This document shows positions 31,268-36,544 of a DNA stretch of 36,544 bases, piece after piece. The notes below the pieces were generated by a model that saw nothing but the letters and a program-made list of their open reading frames with translations, searched no databases and was not told the DNA's origin. Each line of letters starts with the position of its first letter. The first letter of the stretch is position 1. This DNA comes from Chloroflexota bacterium (GTDB lineage Bacteria > Chloroflexota > Dehalococcoidia > Lucifugimonadales > UBA3495). Location of the stretch: NCBI GenBank assembly GCA_009840135.1, contig VXOH01000010.1, positions 1,515 to 38,058 on the forward strand, read 5' to 3'. The translations under genes were made by a program, and so were the position numbers.

Positions 31268-32686
31268 ATGGCTGACCAACAAGATGTTGCCTTGATGGCC
31301 CACCTGTTGCGGCGAGCCGGCTTTGGAGCCAGCCGTGACGAGATAGAGGCCAAGGCTGCCCAGGGTTACGACAGCGTTGTAGATGAGCTGCTCAACCCCG
31401 ACACGGTATCTGGGATTGAGGAAGATATGCTCATGCGGTACATGCCCGCTTACCATGAAGCGGCCGCCATCGAGACCAACATTCAGGCGTGGGTCTATCG
31501 TATGATCAACACCCCTCGCCAGTTGCAGGAAAAGATGGCCCTCTTCTGGCACATGATTTTCTGCGCCGGTCATTCCAAGATTGACAGCGGCCAGGAAATG
31601 GGCCGGATGATCCAGATGTTCCGGGATCACGGCATGGGCAACTTCCGCCACCTGCTGTGGCTGCTGTCCACCAGCCCCGCCATGGTTTATTACCTGGACA
31701 ACAGCGAGAGCCACAAGACCAACCTGAACGAGAACTACGGTCGGGAGCTGCTGGAGCTGTTCTCCCTGGGTGTTGGCAAGGACGAGGAGTTCAACTACTC
31801 CGAGGACGACGTAAAGGCCTGCGCCCGCGCCTTCACCGGCTGGAACATCGCTCCCTCCTACCCGCCCTTCCCCTATGGCCGCAGCCCCTGGGAATTTCGC
31901 TACGACCCGGCAGACCATGACGACAGCGAAAAGACATTCCTGGGTGAAAGCGGAAACCTGAACGGCGACGACGTGCTGGACATTATCTGCAAACAGCCCG
32001 CCACCGCCCGCTTCCTGGCCCGCCATCTGTACAACTTCTTCGTGGCCGACGATGTACAGATTCCGGCCTGGCGCCTGACTCCCCCGCGGGACATGAACGC
32101 CATTGAGGCCATGGAGAAGGCCTACTTCGACTCCGGCTACGAGATCAAGCCCATGCTGGAAGTCCTGTTCAAGTCCGATTTCTTCAAAGCCGAGGATGTT
32201 CGCTACGCCAAGGTCAAGAATCCCGCCGAGATGGTGGTCAGCACCATGCGACTGGTGGGCGAGCACCGGGACATTCAGCCCGGCCTGTTCGAGTTCTCCC
32301 AGGAGCCCAAGTACATGGGCATGGACCTGATGAATCCCCCCACCGTTGAGGGTTGGCATACCGGCCGCGAGTGGATTGACAGCGGGACGCTGGTGGAGCG
32401 CATTAACTTCGCCGCCGACCTGATGGGCAATACCGAGCTTCCCGGCGTTCAGTCCCTGGTGGGCCGCCTGATGGCCCAGGGCGACACCCTTACCCCCGAC
32501 CAGTTCGTGGAAGGTTGCCTGGACTTGACCGGCCCGCTGACCGTCACCGAAGAGACCAGGGGCCAACTGATGGCCCACGCCTCCAAGGACGGCGACGTCA
32601 ACACTGCCAACCAGGCCGAGTTCGCCCGCCGCACCGGCGAAATGTTCCAGATGATTGCCGCTACGGCAGAGTTCCAGTTCGAGTAA
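31268..32686 (+). CDS. DUF1800 family protein
   Basis: The 472-aa sequence is typical of DUF1800: AHLLRRAGFGASRDEIEAKA at the start, then EKMALFWHMIFCAGHSKI, NLNENYGRELLELFSLGV and DVKACARAFTGWNI, later KNPAEMVVSTMRLVG, and NPPTVEGWHTGREWI near the end. The biochemical role is unknown. DUF1800 genes are almost always followed by DUF1501, as here (22 bp apart). Many homologues carry a signal peptide; this one begins directly at the domain. The ribosome binding site AGGAGG lies 5 nt before ATG. Confidence 0.92.
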   Translation: MADQQDVALMAHLLRRAGFGASRDEIEAKAAQGYDSVVDELLNPDTVSGIEEDMLMRYMPAYHEAAAIETNIQAWVYRMINTPRQLQEKMALFWHMIFCAGHSKIDSGQEMGRMIQMFRDHGMGNFRHLLWLLSTSPAMVYYLDNSESHKTNLNENYGRELLELFSLGVGKDEEFNYSEDDVKACARAFTGWNIAPSYPPFPYGRSPWEFRYDPADHDDSEKTFLGESGNLNGDDVLDIICKQPATARFLARHLYNFFVADDVQIPAWRLTPPRDMNAIEAMEKAYFDSGYEIKPMLEVLFKSDFFKAEDVRYAKVKNPAEMVVSTMRLVGEHRDIQPGLFEFSQEPKYMGMDLMNPPTVEGWHTGREWIDSGTLVERINFAADLMGNTELPGVQSLVGRLMAQGDTLTPDQFVEGCLDLTGPLTVTEETRGQLMAHASKDGDVNTANQAEFARRTGEMFQMIAATAEFQFE

Positions 32687-32708
32687 TACAGTAGAAGGAG
32701 AAGAGACT

Positions 32709-33845
32709 ATGGTTTCTACGCAGAAAGACCCGGTACTGGCCGTTCTGTCCCTTTCCGGCGGCAACGATGGCCTGAATACCGTAATTCCTTATAGCAATGG
32801 TCTTTATCGGGACTATCGCCCCACCCTGGGCATTCCCGAAGGGCAGATTATTCCCATTAACGACGACCTGGGGTTCCACCCCACCATGGGTCCGTTGAAG
32901 AAGTTCTGGGACGAGGGGAAGCTGGCCATTTTCCTGGGCGTCGGCTACGACAACCCCAGCTACTCCCACTTCCGCTCCATGGACATCTGGCACACCTGCG
33001 AGCCCGACAAGATCGGCACCGAGGGCTGGCTGGGTCGCGTCCTCAAGGAAATTGACCCCAACGCCGAGAACGTGCTTTGCGGCGTCAACTTCGGCCGCGG
33101 CCTTCCCCGCGCCCTGGTAATGGAAGGCGTGCCCGTCGCCTCCGTCGGCAACCTGGAGACCTACGGTCTGCTGACCGGCATTGACGGCGAGAGCCAGCGC
33201 GACCAGGCCCTGGACGTGTTCGGCCGCATGTATTCCCCGGCCATGGGCAGCGGCGCCGTGATGGACTACATCCACAGCACCGGCACCAACGCTCTCAAGG
33301 GCGCCGACATCCTGGCCACCGCTCCCGACAAGTACACCTCCAACGTTGAATATTCCAACACCGTCGTTGGCCAGTACATGAAGAACATCGCCCAGACCCA
33401 TCTGGCCGAGTTCGGCAGCCGGGTGCTCTATACCACGTCCCCGTACAACAGCTTTGACACCCACGCCAACCAGGCTTCGCTGCATTCCGGCCTGTGGAGT
33501 GATGTCTCCAATAACGTCGAGACCTTCATGCAGGACCTGCGGGACCACAACGCCAGCGACAACGTCATGTTGCTGATGTTCACCGAGTTCGGCCGCCGCA
33601 TCGGCGACAACGGCTCGGGCACCGACCACGGCGCCGGCGGCATCGCCTTTGTTGTGGGCGAGCACGTCAAGGGCGGCATCTACGGCGAGTACCCGTCCCT
33701 GGAGCCCAGCCAGCAGGAAGAGGGCGGAAACCTGAAGTACAACATGGACTTCCGCTCCATTTACACGACCATCGTGGAAGACTTCTACAAGATGGACCCG
33801 CAGCCCATCGTTGGCGGTTCCTTCGAGAAGGTCAACTTCCTGTAG
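32709..33845 (+). CDS. DUF1501 family protein
   Basis: DUF1501 proteins have a sulfatase/alkaline-phosphatase-like fold. Seen motifs are VLAVLSLSGGNDGLNTVIPY, AIFLGVGYDNPSYSHFRSMDIW, the Asp-His pair in SFDTHANQASLHSGLW, LMFTEFGRRIGDNGSGTDHGAGGIAFVVG and a final IYTTIVEDFY. The ATG at 32709 has AAGGAG 9 nt upstream; the longer ORF start at 32655 would overlap the previous gene. There is no Tat or Sec signal, unlike many homologues. Its partner, DUF1800, lies just upstream; the pair probably acts together. Confidence 0.93.
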   Translation: MVSTQKDPVLAVLSLSGGNDGLNTVIPYSNGLYRDYRPTLGIPEGQIIPINDDLGFHPTMGPLKKFWDEGKLAIFLGVGYDNPSYSHFRSMDIWHTCEPDKIGTEGWLGRVLKEIDPNAENVLCGVNFGRGLPRALVMEGVPVASVGNLETYGLLTGIDGESQRDQALDVFGRMYSPAMGSGAVMDYIHSTGTNALKGADILATAPDKYTSNVEYSNTVVGQYMKNIAQTHLAEFGSRVLYTTSPYNSFDTHANQASLHSGLWSDVSNNVETFMQDLRDHNASDNVMLLMFTEFGRRIGDNGSGTDHGAGGIAFVVGEHVKGGIYGEYPSLEPSQQEEGGNLKYNMDFRSIYTTIVEDFYKMDPQPIVGGSFEKVNFL

Positions 33846-33870
33846 GCCGTCATTAACGCAGCGATTGTTT

Positions 33871-33918
33871 CGCGCCCGTAGGGGCGGGTTTCAAATCCGC
33901 CCTTACCCTGAGGGCGCG
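33871..33918. repeat. dispersed nested palindrome between DUF1501 and NHL genes
   Basis: CGCGCCC (33871-33877) pairs with GGGCGCG (33912-33918), and inside, GGGCGGGTTTCAAATCCGCC is nearly self-complementary. It resembles the widespread GTAGGGGCGGGTTTCAA-type intergenic repeats. It could reduce readthrough into the NHL gene or stabilise the upstream mRNA. Confidence 0.65.
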
Positions 33919-33972
33919 AGACATAACGCTGCTAAACCGAAACAATACAAAGCACATTGACGAGGTAAGAGC

Positions 33973-34977
33973 ATGAGCACCCATTTCTTTGGTCTTACCA
34001 GCCGGACTTATGAGTACAGCCACTCGGTAGGCCGTAACGAGTTCGCTGGTACGGGTTTCCGAAACCCCTCAGACATGGCAGTGGATGCCGAGGGCACGGT
34101 GTACGTGGTAAACCGCTCCTATGAGAACCGCCCCGACGGCGTGCGGGTCACCGCCTGCACCCTGGACGAGGAGTACATCAGCGAATTCGGCACCTATGGC
34201 GAGGAAGATGGCAACTTCATCTGGCCCGCCGGCATCGCCATTGACAGCCAAGAACGCCTTTTCATCACCGACGAATGGCTGAACCGGGTCACCATCATGT
34301 CCAAGGACGGCGAGTTCCTGGGCAAGTGGGGCACCGGCGGCTCCGGCGACGGTGAACTGGACCGCCCTGCAGGCATCGCCATCAGCGAAGACGGCAACGT
34401 TTTCATTGTGGACAGCCGCAATTCCCGAGTTCAGAAGTTCACCCTTGACGGCCAGTACCTGGGTCAGTTCGGCAGCTTCGGCAGCGGTCCGGGCGAACTG
34501 AACATGCCCTGGGGCATTGACCTGGACAAGGAAGGCAACGTCTATGTCGCCGACTGGCGCAACGACCGCATCCAGGTCTTCAGTTCCGACGGCGTGTGGC
34601 AGGCCAGCTATGGCCGCTCCGGCGACGGGGTGGGCGAGTTCAACCGGCCCAACGGAGTGGCCGTGGACGAAGACGGCGACATCTACATCGCCGACTGGCT
34701 CAACGACCGGGTACAGGTCCTGGCTCCCGACGGACGCTTCGTAACCCAAATGGTCGGTGACCATGTAATGTCCCAGTGGGGCAAGGACAAGCTGCTCTCC
34801 AACCCGGACATGATTCGGCAGCGGGCGCTGGCTTTTGCCAACGACCCCACTTACGAACGCAACTTTGCCCATCCCTGCGCCGTCCGCGTGGACAGCCAGG
34901 GCAGGGTCTGCGTCCTCGACCACACCCGCGGCCGCATTCAGGTTTACAGCAAGGTAAAGGACCCGGTGCTGGTGTAA
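33973..34977 (+). CDS. NHL-repeat beta-propeller protein
   Basis: The 334-aa protein contains about six NHL blades. Clear repeats are FIWPAGIAIDSQERLFITDEWLNRV, LDRPAGIAISEDGNVFIVDSRNSRV, LNMPWGIDLDKEGNVYVADWRNDRI and FNRPNGVAVDEDGDIYIADWLNDRV, each of the form G-A-D-G-x-hydrophobic-D-x-N-R. Repeated GELxxP joins blades. NHL propellers bind proteins, RNA or small ligands and some have lyase activity. There is no signal peptide. GAGG lies 7 nt before the ATG. It closes the DUF1800 cluster and is followed by a terminator. Confidence 0.9.
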   Translation: MSTHFFGLTSRTYEYSHSVGRNEFAGTGFRNPSDMAVDAEGTVYVVNRSYENRPDGVRVTACTLDEEYISEFGTYGEEDGNFIWPAGIAIDSQERLFITDEWLNRVTIMSKDGEFLGKWGTGGSGDGELDRPAGIAISEDGNVFIVDSRNSRVQKFTLDGQYLGQFGSFGSGPGELNMPWGIDLDKEGNVYVADWRNDRIQVFSSDGVWQASYGRSGDGVGEFNRPNGVAVDEDGDIYIADWLNDRVQVLAPDGRFVTQMVGDHVMSQWGKDKLLSNPDMIRQRALAFANDPTYERNFAHPCAVRVDSQGRVCVLDHTRGRIQVYSKVKDPVLV

Positions 34978-35010
34978 CCGCCGGTTCTGGAAACTCATTC
35001 CTGGAAAACA

Positions 35011-35036
35011 AGGGGCTCACCAGACGGTGAGCCCCT
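35011..35036. terminator. intrinsic terminator after the NHL gene
   Basis: AGGGGCTCACC pairs perfectly with GGTGAGCCCCT around AGAC. GGAAAACA precedes the stem and CATTAT follows. It lies 33 bp after the NHL stop and also faces the end of the convergent small gene. Confidence 0.8.
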
Positions 35037-35073
35037 CATTATCGGCACTTAATTTGTAGCAGTTTGTATGTAT

Positions 35074-35268
35074 TCAGGCCCTTCTCCTTCCCCTTGACAA
35101 AGAGGAACCCGGTTCAAAATCATCATCAAGCCAACGAACAAATTGGCTAGCGTGCAACATATAGGTAGCCTTAGATTGCAACGTCATTGGAGTCGCAGTA
35201 ACTTCCTCCTCGTAACGCTCTAACGCTTTGCGTACTTGGGTTAGTGCATCTTGGCTAACCTTTGGCAT
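35074..35268 (-). CDS. small protein resembling an integrase core-binding (SAM-like) domain
   Basis: A 64-aa basic-ended protein whose centre, ALERYEEEVTATPMTLQSKATYMLHASQFVRWLDDDFEPG, looks like the N-terminal SAM-like domain of tyrosine recombinases without the catalytic part. I prefer the ATG at 35268 (GAGGTAAG, 7 nt) over the ORF start at 35292. It may be a remnant or a stand-alone DNA-binding protein. Similarity is by eye only. Confidence 0.5.
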   Translation of the reverse strand: MPKVSQDALTQVRKALERYEEEVTATPMTLQSKATYMLHASQFVRWLDDDFEPGSSLSRGRRRA

Positions 35269-35329
35269 CGTATATCTTACCTCTGCTCTCAATGTTCACA
35301 TCATGGAATTAGGGAGCGCCATCCGGGAG

Positions 35330-35686
35330 TTATCCTTCATTGTCACCGGGCCCCTCTGGCATACCGTCGTCAATCCAGCGGGCTATTTCCTCGCATTCGG
35401 CGCGAGCCAGAAAGGGACCGCGCAGGGGCATTTTACCGAAGGTGCCTACGTTCCGATACAAGGAACGGACCAGGTGGGTTTCCCAGCCCGGAACCCCTGG
35501 CTCGATGGCGCGGAAGCCGTTCAAAACTGCCTCGGCCAACTCCTGGGGAGTCTCCCAGTAGTACTCATGGATGCCGGGGTAGGGCTCCCGCCCCCACCGC
35601 TCCTTCCAGCGTTCCATGATGTCTTCTAGCAATTGCTTAACTCGCGGCCAATAGACGGGTTCCGGGGTTTCGTTGGCTTGGGTCAT
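35330..35686 (-). CDS. hypothetical protein
   Basis: The 118-aa protein has a strong ribosome binding site (AGGAGAG, 6 nt). It is rich in Trp, Glu and Arg. Sequence features: YWPRVKQLLEDIMERWKERWGREP, then ETPQELAEAVLNGF, THLVRSLYRNVGTFGKMPLRGPFL and CEEIARWIDDGMPEG. The RWIDDGMPEG ending resembles the end of c-type-cytochrome-like domains of membrane or planctomycete proteins, but no CxxCH is present, so this is only a resemblance. No signal peptide. Function unknown. Confidence 0.6.
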   Translation of the reverse strand: MTQANETPEPVYWPRVKQLLEDIMERWKERWGREPYPGIHEYYWETPQELAEAVLNGFRAIEPGVPGWETHLVRSLYRNVGTFGKMPLRGPFLARAECEEIARWIDDGMPEGPGDNEG

Positions 35687-35745
35687 GGGTAGCTCTCCTG
35701 GATAAACTTGCCAGATAGACAGGACTCTAAACAGGTTCTAACAAG

Positions 35746-35842
35746 TCCCTTCCCCCTTGACGGGCGAAGGTTAGGATGGGGGTGATAGCTTGCCAACGAC
35801 CAATCCCCTCACCCTAACCCTCTCCCCCCAGGGGAGAGGGGA
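35746..35842. repeat. two dispersed repeat units in tandem
   Basis: The first unit (35746-35793) includes CCCCTTGACGGGCGAAGG and then TTAGGATGGGGGTG. The second (35806-35842) begins CCTCACCCTAACCCTCTCC and continues into GGGGAGAGGGG, forming a hairpin. The second matches the 4.5-kb repeat over its first 21 bases. No gene is present between 35687 and 35890. Confidence 0.7.
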
Positions 35843-35890
35843 TTTGTTCAGTGATTCCTTAACTCTAAACTATTAATTCGTAACTCCCAC

Positions 35891-36385
35891 CTAGACCGGG
35901 TGGTCCTGCATAGACTCCCGGCGCAGCAGTTCCAGGGCGTGGGGCAGCACCGGCATGACCACCTCCAGGGTTTCGGCCACGCCCTTGACGCTGCCGGGCA
36001 GGGTTATAATCAGGGTCTTGCCGCGGGTACCCGCTACGGAACGGCTGATCATGGCCATGGGGGTAAACTTGAGGGTCTCCGCCCTCATGGTTTCCGCCAG
36101 CCCCGGCACTTCCCGATCAATGATGGAAAGACAGGCCTCGGGGGTAATATCACTCGGCCCCAGGCCCGTGCCGCCGGTGCTGACAATCAGGTTGACGTCC
36201 GCCGCGTCGGCCCACTCGGCCATGCGCTGGGCAATCATTTCCTTGTCGTCGGAAACGATCTCGTAGCGGACAAGCTCATAGTCCGGCGGAGGGAGCATCT
36301 CCTTTATTTTGTCGCCGCTGGCGTCGTCCTGCCGTTGTCCGTGGTATCCAGAAGTGCTGACCGTCAAAACAGCTAGTCCAAACAT
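35891..36385 (-). CDS. molybdenum cofactor biosynthesis protein, MogA/MoaB type
   Basis: A single MoCF domain that adenylylates molybdopterin before metal insertion, or a MoaB-like relative. Motifs: AVLTVSTSGYHGQRQDDASGDKIKEML, then VNLIVSTGGTGLGPSDITPEA with the nucleotide-binding GGTGLGPSD, and TLIITLPGSVKGVAETLEVVMPVLPHAL. The ORF extends to 36490, but the ATG at 36385 has GGAGG 4 nt upstream and starts MFGLAVLTVS (164 aa, normal). No other moa/moe gene lies in the window. Confidence 0.9.
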   Translation of the reverse strand: MFGLAVLTVSTSGYHGQRQDDASGDKIKEMLPPPDYELVRYEIVSDDKEMIAQRMAEWADAADVNLIVSTGGTGLGPSDITPEACLSIIDREVPGLAETMRAETLKFTPMAMISRSVAGTRGKTLIITLPGSVKGVAETLEVVMPVLPHALELLRRESMQDHPV

Positions 36386-36489
36386 ATCGCCTCCAAGGAG
36401 GAATAATACCATAGCGGGGGGATGGCAATGAAGGCAGGTGGGAAGAGTGTCAGGGTCTTTCGATTTCCGACAGCATCCTGTCCAGTCCA

Positions 36490-36544
36490 TTCGTGGTGAG
36501 CTTGTCGAACCATGAACGGACGGCCCTTCGACAGGCTCAGGGCG
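36490..36544. repeat. dispersed palindromic repeat, cut by window end
   Basis: TGAGCTTGTCGAA (36497-36509) pairs with TTCGACAGGCTCA (36527-36539), with one G-T pair. It is the common TTCGACAGGCTCAGG-type intergenic element found in many bacterial genomes. The sequence ends at GGGCG, inside the element. Confidence 0.75.

Noticed and set aside
31253-32764. 503-aa minus-strand ORF antisense to DUF1800
   Set aside because: Its composition mirrors the DUF1800 coding frame, with no motif or ribosome binding site. DUF1800 is well supported on the plus strand.

Overview
The window looks like a fragment of a GC-rich Chloroflexota genome, most likely a Dehalococcoidia/SAR202-type lineage. This is inferred from gene content, not from a phylogenetic marker. 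The main reasons are: a division cluster reduced to rsmH-ftsA-ftsZ with no mur, mraY, ftsI, ftsL or mraZ genes in view, followed by nrdR and a B12-dependent ribonucleotide reductase; a DUF1800/DUF1501/NHL operon; many small toxin-antitoxin modules; and several families of short palindromic dispersed repeats. No rRNA, tRNA, CRISPR array, transposase or integrase gene was found. The first ~170 bases are low-complexity and look like a contig edge.

Layout. From 172 to 8.9 kb the genes are on the minus strand: a small membrane protein, a DUF1802 protein, a VOC protein, a LysR regulator, TatD nuclease, YggT and ProC (operon proC-yggT), pdxA followed by a DUF932-like gene, and a PIN toxin/antitoxin pair. 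At 9.0-10.6 kb, on the plus strand, lie an SRPBCC protein and a second PIN locus that is frameshifted and followed by a UPF0175-like gene. From 10.7 to 20.0 kb (minus strand) is the cell-cycle and nucleotide block: rsmH, ftsA, ftsZ, nrdR, an acidic 92-aa protein, a candidate 23-aa peptide, a 153-aa-ORF hypothetical protein and nrdJ. NrdR is known to repress ribonucleotide reductase genes, so division and dNTP supply sit side by side.

From 20.7 to 35.0 kb the plus strand carries an MFS transporter, an orphan amino-acid-binding lipoprotein, endonuclease IV, a zincin minimetalloprotease, PgpA, a tandem VOC protein, shikimate kinase and 3-dehydroquinate synthase (aroK-aroB), two adjacent toxin-antitoxin modules (BrnT/BrnA and HicB/HicA), an AhpD-like protein, and the DUF1800-DUF1501-NHL operon. 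The right end returns to the minus strand with two small hypothetical genes and a MogA/MoaB protein, ending in a truncated dispersed repeat.

The strongest unusual observation is at the 3' end of aroB. The last 87 bp of the gene, including its stop codon, are repeated 727 bp downstream with 82/87 identity and no gaps, and the BrnT/BrnA module lies exactly between the copies. Four of the five differences are synonymous and the fifth is Asp/Glu, so the copies probably diverged while both were coding. This fits a toxin-antitoxin cassette that entered the end of a housekeeping gene and restored it with a tail of its own. Other points to check are the 23-aa Cys-Cys/poly-Gly peptide, nested inverted repeats in the nrdR leader, the frameshifted PIN gene with a leaderless-type promoter, and paired inverted repeats around aroK.
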